In this document: one piece after another, positions 48,401 to 57,797 of the stretch
Layout: each line of letters begins with the position of its first letter
Numbering within the stretch: the stretch's first letter is position 1
Assembly: GCA_021234155.1 (NCBI GenBank)
Contig: JAJEKV010000002.1
Coordinates: forward strand, 14,979,428 to 15,043,427
Direction of reading: 5' to 3'
Length of the DNA stretch: 64,000 bases
DNA from: Isoetes taiwanensis
Lineage: Eukaryota > Streptophyta > Lycopodiopsida > Isoetales > Isoetaceae
Position numbers and translations under genes: made by a program
The notes under the pieces: model-generated
Databases searched by the model: none
What the model saw: only the letters and a program-made list of their open reading frames with translations
Told to the model about the DNA's origin: nothing

Positions 48401-48720
48401 TCCTCTTCGAAGGCCACCGCGGCGGACGGGCAATTTTCCCTCTCTCCTGGAATCTGTGATTCGGCTCTCGCCAATGGACTCGGAAACGTCGACATTGCCC
48501 TAGGGACCAAGTTTTGTGGCGAAGGCCACCCCTTCTCGAAGAAGCGGCAAACTATCTCATGTGCAACACACTTTCGTAATCAATTGGCCTAGGAGGTGGG
48601 TACGTTGAATCTTACAATGTAGGGGCGTAAGTGTGTGTCGTTTTTTTGCAAAACCCGTGGCGGTAACTTAGTCCATAGGGTAATTTTGGCATTCCAAACG
48701 ATAAGGAACGTCGGTTATTA
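42413..48720. repeat. tandem array of a ~1.1-kb unit (five full copies plus one partial) inside the CACTA element
   Basis: The landmark 'gtatgttgg(cgatgacttagga)' recurs at about 42,413, 43,480, 44,608, 45,738, 46,856 and 48,000, giving periods of about 1,070-1,145 bp. Every unit carries, in order, 'actatgcattaattac', 'gccacaacgggaggagt', 'aactcatagggtttacg', 'ggaccctaaaa(c)cac', 'ggcttgccccaaa', 'gcgtcgacattgccct', 'atctcatgtgcaacacac', 'gtcaattggcctag', 'aacttggtccctagggtaat', 'ggtttgatatgtt', 'aacaaaggattcaa', 'aatgaggaggccttgcaagg' and 'gtgcaaactatttgatct'. The last copy breaks off near 48,700. Many frames are open for 80-130 codons, but they differ from copy to copy and show no domain, so none is called as a gene. 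Confidence 0.95.
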
Positions 48721-48780
48721 ATTTTTTTTTTTTTTTTTTTTAGCTTTTTTTTTTCCCAAAAAAAAAAAAAAAAAAAAAGT
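48718..48780. repeat. oligo-T / oligo-A inverted tract at the array's right edge
   Basis: A T-run (about 22) followed by 'agc', another T-run, 'ccc' and an A-run (about 20) can fold on itself. A similar A10/T11 junction sits at the array's left side (about 42,158-42,178), so homopolymer hairpins flank the array on both sides. Confidence 0.85.
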
Positions 48781-49312
48781 GACGTCGTTAAACGGCGTTG
48801 CTTTACGTGGCGCCTCTGGCGACAATAGCGTGGGGCGGATGATGCCGCCACGCTGGCAAAACCGGCCGCCATCGCCGATATTCCGGCGTCGTTTAACGGC
48901 GCCATGTCGGCGATGGCGGGGACACTTTGGCGTGCCGGCATGTCGGCAAGCCCGCGAAAGCCGACCGTCACGCCGATTTTTAGTCGTCGCTCAACGGCGT
49001 CATGTCGGCGATGGCGTAACACGGTGGCGTGCCCGGCTGGCATGTCGGCAAACCCACGCACCGGATGTGCCCGCGTCGGCTCGTGAGGCGTCGTTCAGCG
49101 GCGTTCGGTGGCGATGTTTTGACCTGCGGGCTGCCCGGCGGCAGCGGCGGCACCATGCCACGCGGGCCAATCCGACCGTCATCCCCGAAAACGTCGTTGA
49201 GCGGCGTCGAACGACGCGTTGTCGTCGTTGAGCAACGATATGTCGTCGATGTTCGACGGCGACGACGTCGTTCGTTTCGACGTCGCGGCGTCGTTGGACG
49301 TCGACTATCCCT
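48780..49312. repeat. right subterminal repeat region of the CACTA element
   Basis: GC-rich, with at least eight variants of 'cgtcgtt(g/c)a(a/g)cgacg' and 'gacgtcgtt', alternating with 'ggcgatggcg', 'catgtcggc' and 'gcatgtcggcaa' text that itself repeats two or three times (48,905-49,060). It mirrors the left subterminal region. Confidence 0.85.
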
Positions 49313-49322
49313 TGTAGTGTTA

Positions 49323-52300
49323 CTCTTGTTTCAGACTTAGTGGTGCATTCCCATTGATTTTTTGTCTCGGTTGTTATATGCGAACTGATTCCTGCAATTG
49401 CATTGAACCAAATGTAAAGAGTACGAAAACATTCACAAATAAAATGTAACTATTGTTTCGAAAGCACCAAATGATAAAACAATCATTGAATACCTGCTAC
49501 AATCTGTCGGTAAGCACTACACGGCCTTTCTCGATGTGAACATCCACAACTAGAAGATTTTAAAGGGACAATGCAAGATGATATTCGGCAACCCTATTTC
49601 GGCCCTCACGATGCTTCCAATCTAAAATCAAAGGTTTTGTTTGGCGGGAATGAGCCCGAGGTTTTTTTTGGTTGATAGGTTGAGCCCGAGGAATGACTTT
49701 CGCGCTCCCTATGCAGAAATTCAGACAAGAAACTCTAAGAGGTGTGCATTAATTTCTATTTTGCTTTAATGAGGGTTAGGTTGCCATAAATACATAGATA
49801 TTAATTGAATAAAAAAAATGCCACGTAGACTGGTATAAAACAATAGCACCTTTCTTGCCATTGGCCGATTCTAAATGCCCACGTGGAATTTCAAGGTTTT
49901 TTTATTAGGATATTTTGACATCCCAAAAAAACTCTAATATCTTGTTTTGTGATCATGAGCATGGCAGCTTTGTAGCATCCGGCAGTCATAGACTGCTGCT
50001 GCAAGGTGTATGCCAAGAACTCACAATTAACATAGTAAACTTAATATGGCAAGCCCAGGCGTCGTTTGTGCACATAAATAATTTCTTTAGTTCTATTCAA
50101 TTTAGCATGCGTAGAATGAATGTCTAGTCTAGTCTGGATCTCAGATTTTCAAATTTACCAAGATTTCAATGTTGGAAATGCAGGTTATTTTGGGACTATG
50201 TAGGAAATATATCATGCGACACATGCTTCAAAGTCGAAGCACAAAAGATATATTATAGATATACTAGATTATTATGGTCAGGCTCAAAATCAAAGGCTTA
50301 ACAATAGTTTAAAACATTTGGATTTGAAGCAGTACATCACACATATGATGCCGGATTAAATGATACAAAGTTTAATGGCCTGTTTCAATTAGTGCTAAAT
50401 GATATACAGGGAGAAAATCTGGGGTCCCGATGTTGCAAGAGCATGCACTATAGTATTTTCTATAAGCCCGATGAACAATGATAAGACAACCAAATGATAC
50501 TGACTTCGATCGTTTAATTACTTGCTGATGGTGTAATTACTTGCTGAGCAGATCGGGATTGAGTGAATGGTGGTTCGCTGGCTAGTTTTCCGAGTGAATG
50601 TGGTTTAATTTGATACTCTGTTATACTCATAAGGTTATTAGCTTTCCAAATGTTATAAGTTTACTCAATTGTTTAATTTCAAAGGTTATTATTGAGTTGT
50701 TTCTACTTGCATTTGGCACTTTAATAGTTAGAATAGAACTTATGTTATTGAATAGCAAAACTTGTATAGTAAATTTTGATTCGTGATCTTTAGTTACAAT
50801 ATTTCCAAAGCTTTGCCTTTAATACACTTGTAGAAAGCTTGTTAATGGAAAGATTACTTACTCTTCCCTTTCTATATACTTCAATATCCATAGGCAAAAA
50901 ATTGCCTTAGGTACTATGTTCAAACTTTTAGAAAAGAAAATATTCGCCACCATAACTATCTTCTAAAGTATGAAATTCGCCAAGTGTTCGAAACTTACTC
51001 AGTTAAATTTTTTTCTTAAGGGAAACCCTGGTCCATTCTTCAGATGAAGTTAGGATGTCTCCGGTCAACTGTGCAGATTGAGGTATCCAAGGAAATTGTT
51101 AATGTATGCGAGCTTCTATTATATTCTGGTTGCAGGACATTTTTTCTGGCAACAGTTTCTAAAATGGTTTATGGTTGTTTGCCATAGTAGTGATTGAATT
51201 ACATGTAACAAATGCCAGTCAGAAGGCAAAGGACATACCTTTGCAGCCTTTACTTTGTTCTTTTTCACGTTCAATAATGTGCAATTCAAAAATATCTCAG
51301 CTGCAAAATGTGTAGATTAATCTGTAGAGACTTAGTTATGTGGATCTCCCTAAAGAAATGAAAGCAACCGAGGTAAAAAGCTATATGAAACTTCCGAAGG
51401 ATCTGTTGGGGGTGAGGCTGGAAGAGTGTTATTGGGGTTATTGCAGCATGTCTAACCAACAGGGCGATGGAAGACTCAGTCTTGAGTCTTGATAATTCAA
51501 AGATGTAAAGCAAATTTAGCTACACCATAATGACGTGACTGGGTTCATTGATTCATCTGAGGATTTTCCCAGCTTGGACCTTGTGGGCTTCCAAACATTT
51601 ATTTATTTTTCTTCCGCACCTTTGTTTTATGACCAAATCATTTTTCACTTTGACATGTTTGTACACGAAGTTTGTAACTTGGGCTCACACAAATCAAATA
51701 TCCACTAAAACATTTAGTATTTGTTATGCTCTATTTTATCACACTATCAACAAAGACTAGTAGAGAAATATGTGATTTTTTATTTTTATTTTTTTGTCAA
51801 TGGTAAAGATGAAATAATATAATTGCCCTTAAATTTCAAGAAATCATTGTGCTTTAATGTTCATGTTGTATGAAAGCATAAAAATATACAATGGTGGCAT
51901 TGTGCGCGCCAAAAAAAGCCATGGCACAATATGGGAGATTCAATTACAAAAGACAATCTATTTGGCATGAAGCAATGTTTGGCATAATAAAAACAATTAG
52001 GCATTGTTGTTTGGAGGTGGTTCTACATTAGGTGTTTGTTTATTCTAATCAGGGTGACAGTGAGCATTCATTCACTTCAAATGGATGAGTGGCAAATTAT
52101 TTTTTGGATTACATTGTAAATATAGATATTTAATGTTTGTTGAACTACTAAGTTGTATTACCTGTTAGGTTTGCCACCTGCACATGAGGACTTACTCAAC
52201 CTTCAAATGTCCTTGCCAGCACGACGGAGTCAACTTGGCCTCATATGCATGAACATTGCAAAAGCAAAATAGCGCTTTTCGCTAAACCTCACGCTTCCAT

Positions 52301-52430
52301 TCCAATGACAACCTGAGCAACACCCAGAGCAAAATATCACACTACTATAAAACCCTTGCACAGACGAACCAGCGTTCAACCAGGACAAGGGCAGGCAAAT
52401 TGCACATTCAAAATTCAAGATACTGATACA
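49323..52430. other. intergenic; no gene recognised
   Basis: AT-rich, with all frames broken. It holds copy 2 of the dispersed repeat (49,941-50,032) and a short duplicated 'gagcccgagg' pair near 49,650-49,690. No RNA gene seen. Confidence 0.5.
49941..50032 (+). repeat. dispersed ~80-90-bp repeat, copy 2
   Basis: Matches 10,682-10,760 (see that entry). This copy carries an extra 'ctgctgcaagg' in the middle. The copies are in the same orientation, about 39 kb apart, and lie in otherwise dissimilar surroundings. Confidence 0.75.
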
Positions 52431-52439
52431 TAGATGAGA

Positions 52440-52682
52440 CGTCAATTTGCAATATTTCAAAGTAGTCTGATATGGCAAAAGTTGTTAAGAGCGACTTGCA
52501 TGATTATAAGAGATGAGGGCCTAATGATGCATAAACATGTTGATGAAGTATTGATAGAACACTCCATGATGTGATGTCACATGACAGATTATTTGAGGAA
52601 CTCATTGTTATTCTGGGTGGAGATTTTTACCAGGTGGTTCCACCTGTAGTTCACGAGGAAATTGACCCCAGATCGTGGTTGC
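52440..52682 (+). mobile_element. Helitron-type (PIF1-like) helicase remnant
   Basis: The plus strand encodes LIWQKLLRATCMII then RDEGLMMHKHVDEVLIEHS, followed after a frame break by FEELIVILGGDFYQVVPPVV (52,595-52,660). The D-E-(A)-x-M-x-H-K-H and GGDF-x-Q-V-x-P motifs are those of the PIF1-family helicase domain of Helitron Rep/Hel proteins (Walker B and motif III). Only about 240 bp remain. No 5'-TC or 3'-CTRR hairpin end could be assigned. Confidence 0.7.
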
Positions 52683-52689
52683 TTCCTTG

Positions 52690-52965
52690 AAGTGCTTCCC
52701 TCATTCACTTACCAGGGACAGGATGTGGAAGTGGCTCTGACCTACAAGTACTTAGGGATCGGGTTCTCTACTACCACCCATTGAGATGCTGCCATCAGGT
52801 TGCGGGTCACGGCAAGTTGGAAAGCACTCTATGCCATGCAGAACAACAGCCACAAGGCAGAGTTGTATGCCTGAGCCCACCAGTCACACTTATTTCGGGC
52901 ATTGGTCGAGCCGGTCCTTTTATATGGGGCAGAAGTCGTGGGAGCCGAACGTCCGTACTAACCTC
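52690..52965 (+). mobile_element. LINE reverse-transcriptase C-terminal fragment
   Basis: The plus strand reads FTYQGQDVEVALTYKYLGIG, then RLRVTASWKALYAMQNNSHK and ALVEPVLLYGAEVVG. This is the Y-K-Y-L-G-I ... L-x-P-x-L-L-Y-G-x-E-V-W region that follows the RT palm in L1-type ORF2. One stop and one frame change are present. It directly abuts the Helitron-helicase remnant and may represent an insertion into it. Confidence 0.8.
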
Positions 52966-52969
52966 GTTT

Positions 52970-53640
52970 TTGAAATTTGCAACGTGAATATGGAAATCGA
53001 AAAGTCCATTCTCCTACAATCCATGCTTTTATACATTAAGCAAATTCAAAATTCGAATTGTAGGGGGGCGGGAAGCCTGTATTGGGATGAAGTAAAGATC
53101 CCGGTTTACGAACTTTTAAGGCGCAATCGCAGCGCCTCGAAATGAAAGTCTGATACAAAGCTTCAACCTACACATTCAAATTTTGAAATGTAGAAGGCGG
53201 GAAGCTTGTATGGCCATGGCCTCTAAATGAAAATAGCGCAAGACAAGAATCGGTGATGCGCATGCTTGGTTTCTGACAAACCAAGAGACACCATCATGAG
53301 TTGCCGGTATGCTATAATGCAAGTGGCTTTTTTAGAAGCGCCACGTGTTGCATCAGTCTATCTGACAACCAACAGAATTAAATACATATGGCGCCATAAA
53401 TGTGCGATCCCCCTTATTCCGGGAGAATATTCCAAGCAAATCTGTAATTATGAGAGTTTGGTATCCTAGTTGGCATGGAAAAAAAAGAGCGGGAATATGA
53501 CGTGGAATGGCTGATAGGAGGCCATTTTTGAGACCCCAAATCCGCCCTAATGTTACCAATAATTTGCCAAACTTAGACACCCATGCTAGTCCCCAAGACT
53601 AACATCCAAGACCACACCCCTGAGCTACCATATTTGTATC
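52970..53640. other. intergenic; no gene recognised
   Basis: Contains a 26-bp inverted repeat 'ctacacattcaa...ttgaaatgtag' (about 53,167-53,194) and two related 'ggcgggaagc(c/t)tgtat' phrases about 125 bp apart, suggesting an old element. No coding signal. Confidence 0.4.
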
Positions 53641-54120
53641 AGTTTGTGTTGTCTCCTTTATCGTTCCTATAATCATGTTTGTCCTGCTTGTTTTGGCCAC
53701 ATCATGTGAAAATTCATGAGTTTGGAACCATGATTATGTAAAAATACTATGTTTATTATGGCAATGCAGTTTTTAGACCATATGTTCGATCTAGATCATG
53801 GGAAATGGCATGCAATTTTTTTTGTCAAAATTTAATGGCCATGGATTTGATACAATACTAGGAATATGCCACCAATGGTATTGTACCAGATCCATGGCCA
53901 TTAAATTTTGATGGAAAATTTGCATGCCATTTCCTTCTGCCTAGATCGAACATATGGTCTAAAAACTGCATTGCCATAATTAACATAGTATTTTTACATA
54001 ATCATGGTTCTAAACTCATGGATTTCTACATGATGTGGCCAAGACAAGTAGCCCGACTTATACACATGATTAAGGAAACGATAAAGAGGACATACCACAA
54101 CAGACGACACCACACAAACT
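53641..54120. repeat. large foldback (inverted repeat), arms ~235 bp
   Basis: The left arm (53,641-53,875) and right arm (53,885-54,120) are reverse complements over almost their whole length. Paired landmarks: 'agtttgtgt' with 'acacaaact', 'ggccacatcatgt' with 'acatgatgtggcc', 'ataatcatg' with 'catgattaa', 'accatatgttcgat' with 'atcgaacatatggt', and 'atggccatggat' with 'atccatggccat'. The loop is only about 10 bp. A transcript would form a long near-perfect hairpin. It could be a foldback/MITE element or a young inverted-duplication small-RNA locus. Confidence 0.92.
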
Positions 54121-55924
54121 ACTCTGCTATCTTGCTTTTGCTACACCCAACAATACTAGGATCATATCGTTGCCTCACCGCCTTCACTTTTCAAAGCTCC
54201 CTCAACAAGAGAACCCTGCAAAGCTCAGATGAAACCATAATGTATCATGGCTTTCTAACAATTCCATGGCTTTCTAACAATTCCATAGAGAAGCCTCAAC
54301 ATGATCCAATGTTGGAAGTGTCATACGAAGCTCTTGAACAGCCAAACAAACATCTCTCAAAAACTTTGGCATCGATTAAACATGCCAATAATTCCGGCAT
54401 CTCCTCTTTCACCTAAGATTCAACAACAGAGCGTGCCTCAAATTTCATGATGACAACAACTTCCCATTATCCATCATGAATGACTTTCATGTTATCTCCA
54501 CCTGCACAAATGCAAACAATCTATCAAATACAATTACATGAAAAGATTATTCCAGAACAGTAAGCTACCACATCAAACAATATCAAATTCATAGTCATGG
54601 ATATCGAGTGGAATATATGGAGCATCTAAATCCAGAATCTCTGGAGGGGAGAGCATACTCTACTATCCACATATACAAATTCATTAGCACTATTGCCACG
54701 TTCCATGCTCTCTTCCCTGTCCTCAAACGTGTCAGTACTATCCTAGAAGCACTTCCTTCTCTTGCCTATCTGCTCAATAGGCACCACTCCAGGCTGGCTG
54801 TCAAATAATGCCATCTGCACGTCCTTATTAATTACAACACTCGAGTGCTAGCATTATATGCCATGCAGCTTGCACCTGCTCCAGAGAAATGTAGGCCAAA
54901 TTGTTTGGAAGCACCCAAGAGCTCGCTAGTCTAAATTTTGATGATTGCAATATGGACCTTACTGTATGAATGAAAGAAGTAGTTCGAAGTCTCCCAACAT
55001 GGTAAAGCGGATAATGGAAATCCCTGGCCATATTATTGCGTCAAGCATAATAAAGTGTTTGAGATCTCATGCGCCATATAGAGCATGTAACTCATTTCCA
55101 ACTTTAACCTATTCAGGCGATACATTGTGGAAATGCACTTTGAAGTGCAGTTCTCTCATGCCTTTGAAATAATAACCAATGATAACTTCAAAGTAGTGTA
55201 GTCTGATCCCCATCAATGCCTTGCAAAGAATCATTGCTCCTACAAGTCTGCTCTAGTTCTAGCCTATAAAATTCTTAATTTTCACATTGACACACATCGA
55301 GATTTTTGCATTCAGCCATATAATTGCTAGCACAGGCAAGTGATCGAGAAAGGAGCCTCGCTCAAATGCCACAACACTAGTTTGACAATTTTGCTCTAAC
55401 AATTGTATCATCCTATCATCATATAAAGGGACTGGCACGTCGGAACGTCCAAAAACTATTGTCACAGATACATCAAGCACTCCAGGCATGTCCACAACCT
55501 CCTCACCATCCCTACCAGCAATATCTTCACCTAACTGTTCCTCAACCATGCCATGAATTTCTTAGGGCTTCCTTGCCCACACTTTCCCCCTCTGTTCTTG
55601 GTTACATATGTATTGTCTTGCCCTTCATCTTCTTGCAAAGGATCCTGCTGCAAGGAGTCATCAATGGAATCACAAAATCTAATCTGCTTACTTCTTCCTC
55701 TCTTCCCCTTGCGTCCCTTCCCCTCTTGCTGCCCTCATTTTTATATGCCTTGTCACCAACTCTAGAACTCCACATCAAACCTCCCCTCCCCCTGATCACA
55801 ACCTCATCAGTTCATGTGCTTGTACTCCTCTAAGTGAGCCGAATTGGCCACCTCTCCTGCATTCCCCCCTTTGTTGCTCTCAGGTCCGTGCCCTTGTGCA
55901 TCTAAGCTGTGAAGCCATTGTTTG
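54121..55924. other. region with possible decayed coding on the minus strand, unassigned
   Basis: Minus-strand open segment 55,549-55,259 encodes VLDVSVTIVFGRSDVPVPLY then DDRMIQLLEQNCQTSVVAFE. Neighbouring pieces (55,799-55,602 and 54,830-54,600) read coding-like with stops. I recognise no domain. A 23-bp tandem duplication 'catggctttctaacaattc' lies at about 54,247-54,290. This may be a relic of a host or element gene. Confidence 0.3.
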
Positions 55925-56046
55925 TGTTACGCACTAGCACCTCTAGTGATAACCAACGCACCAAAAGGGCGGATCCTTCTAGGAAATTGTTATCCAATGG
56001 GCCCCAACCTTTCCAGGCTTTATCCCCTATCCCATAGACCATATCA
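55925..56046 (-). repeat. 3' LTR of the TRIM
   Basis: 122 bp, from 'tgttacgcactagcacctct' to 'cccatagaccatatca'. It is the left copy in plus orientation and pairs with 56,137-56,258. Confidence 0.95.
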
Positions 56047-56136
56047 ATTCCTCCTCTTCCTCGAGATGCTTGCCCTCAAGCATATGGAACACACCAATGT
56101 TGCCACGAGGAATTGAACCTTGGCTCTGATACCAAA

Positions 56137-56258
56137 TGTTACGCACTAGCACCTCTAGTGATAACCAACGCACCAAAAGGGCGGATCCCTCTAGGAAATT
56201 ATTATCCAATGGGCCCTAACCTTTCCAGGCTTTATCCCCTACCCCATAGACCATATCA
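56137..56258 (-). repeat. 5' LTR of the TRIM
   Basis: 122 bp right copy. It differs from the left copy by, for example, 'cct' for 'ctt' and 'ttatt' for 'ttgtt', which suggests a fairly recent insertion. Confidence 0.95.
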
Positions 56259-56780
56259 GTTTGCTATCTCTATCTCTACAGAGGAAAATTTGAAGCATGA
56301 CTCGACCTTCAAAAGAGTAGCCTGGTGCAGATGCATCCTTCCGACTCACCTCTAAAAATTGGGCTCTCCTGATAGACCAATGAGAAATTACATGAAAAAT
56401 AAGGACTTATCAAATCGCTCCATCCTGCCAGACGCTCCAATTCTACATAGGCTTTCACTCCTGACACAAATGGCATGTTAGGAAGACCTGTCTGCCAAAG
56501 ACATCTGTCCATATGCGCACTTGATACCTTCCTTTTCCATATCATGCAAAGCATCGACAAAAAATGTTGAACCTCATGCCAAAAAATGGAATCTTGACCT
56601 TAGCTGCAAATAATAAGCTCCTCAAACATGCAAAAAAATATGGTTTTAGTTACAATACGTCATAGAAACCTTAGTTCCAACCATGCGAAAGCCCTTTTCG
56701 CAATATGAAATGAAATATTGATAGAATGTATTCAATTGAGAATAATTTAGTGGTTATGTCTGACTTATCTATGATAGGGC
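56259..56780. other. intergenic; no gene recognised
   Basis: No domain, RNA or repeat recognised in this roughly 500-bp tract. Confidence 0.4.
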
Positions 56781-57790
56781 AAGTTTTTTCTAAGTCAATT
56801 GCTCAACACCTGGAATGACCTCGAGCAGGTGCAGAAAGCCTTCTTGGCACGAGCCCTTGGGGTAAAGTCCACAGTTCCATACCAGATCCTACTTTCGAGA
56901 AGGGTTTTTACGCCTTCCCTTCACGGGCCGCATTGGAAGGTCATATCATTTACTTCCGAAGGTGGTCGCTATGGGTGATACACGCTTGCCCAACCTTGCT
57001 TTGGCTATGGCGATGGGTCCCCAACGCCTGAAAGCCTGCTGGAAGGATAAGCAAGCTCGGGTTCTCACGGGGGGTACAGGGCAAACAAATGTGTACATGT
57101 AAGGACAAAGAAAGATCACAAGGCACTTAAGTTGTACCTAGATGCTACTTTCCTTAAGCTACCTCACGGGATGTAGATGCTCGGCGCCGCGTTAAAGGCG
57201 GCACACTATCCGGCCAACAAGTCAATCCTGGCTCACGAGAGAGACCCACACGGTGCTTATACACCCGCGGTTGCCCATGAAGAAGCCTTGGACTTATAGC
57301 TTCCATTCGCACGGGTGCACATCGCCCCCGTATTGAAGCGGGGACATTGGGCTCGAAGCACGAGAGCAAAGGCTTTGCCGGTGTTGCCACCGAGCCATTG
57401 AGGATGAATGTCATGCCCTCAAATCCGCCCGGCCGTTTGCCCATATCGAGGGAGCGGTATGATTGATTGCTAGTGCACGGCCAACCGTTGCATGAGTTAT
57501 TGAATCTGGCGTCGATGGGTTTGTTGGGGTCATACCTCCGGGGAGGTTATAGATGCACAGGGACTTCGGTTATTGTCTTCAGGGGCGGCATTGAACCCCG
57601 TCCTACACAATTGTACTGAAGATGTCACAGACTTATTACTGCTAAGGTTTTTCCCTCGAAAATCCTTCGGGGCGGGGGTTTTTTAATCCTGTCAGTAATA
57701 CGTTTGCTGCTCTCTTTTTTGTTTGGGTCCCATAGGCCAGTCGGTCTCCGTGGACGCTAAAAATCTATTCTATTCTATTCTATTCTATTC
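56780..57790 (+). mobile_element. LINE (L1-type) 3' end with pentanucleotide tail
   Basis: About 56,815-56,970 encodes LEQVQKAFLARALGVKSTVP then YQILLSR, part of the post-RT region of L1-type ORF2. At about 57,392-57,450 comes IEDECHALKSARPFAHIEGA, the C-terminal E-D-E-x-H motif. The 3' UTR-like part (57,620-57,760) is shared with the fragment at 880-1,000. The element ends in about five to six copies of 'ctatt' (57,766-57,797), the kind of simple-repeat tail left by target-primed reverse transcription. Frames are broken. It is truncated at the 5' side. Confidence 0.85.
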
Positions 57791-57797
57791 TATTCTT

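Larger units (their letters stand above)
40535..49319. mobile_element. CACTA (En/Spm) DNA transposon, 8,785 bp, non-autonomous
   Basis: The left end is CACTACAAAAAAATTGCC and the reverse complement of the right end is CACTACAAGGGATAG. A 3-bp target duplication TTA flanks both ends (40,532-40,534 and 49,320-49,322). All three are hallmarks of CACTA elements. Both subterminal regions (about 40,555-40,910 and 42,060-42,150 on the left, 48,780-49,310 on the right) are packed with ACGACG/GACGTCG words in both orientations, the usual transposase-binding layout. I find no transposase (TnpD-like) or TnpA-like protein, so mobility would have to come from a partner element. The interior is a 1.1-kb tandem array. 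Confidence 0.93.
55925..56258 (-). mobile_element. TRIM (terminal-repeat retrotransposon in miniature), complete, 334 bp
   Basis: Two 122-bp LTRs (55,925-56,046 and 56,137-56,258), each TG...CA, differ at only about five positions. The 5-bp target duplication GTTTG flanks the element on both sides. On the minus strand, 2 bp inside the 5' LTR, lies TGGTATCAGAGCC (56,136-56,124), the initiator-Met tRNA primer site. Next to the other LTR is a purine tract, gaggaagaggaggaat (about 56,062-56,047). Only about 90 bp separate the LTRs and no protein is encoded, so a full-length retroelement must have supplied the machinery. Confidence 0.95.

Noticed and set aside
42413-48720. CRISPR-like regular repeats
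   Set aside because: The unit is ~1.1 kb with no short repeat/unique spacer alternation, in a plant nuclear context inside a CACTA transposon.
49029-49340. Arg-rich frames at the CACTA right end
   Set aside because: Produced by CGTCG-rich subterminal repeats, not coding sequence.
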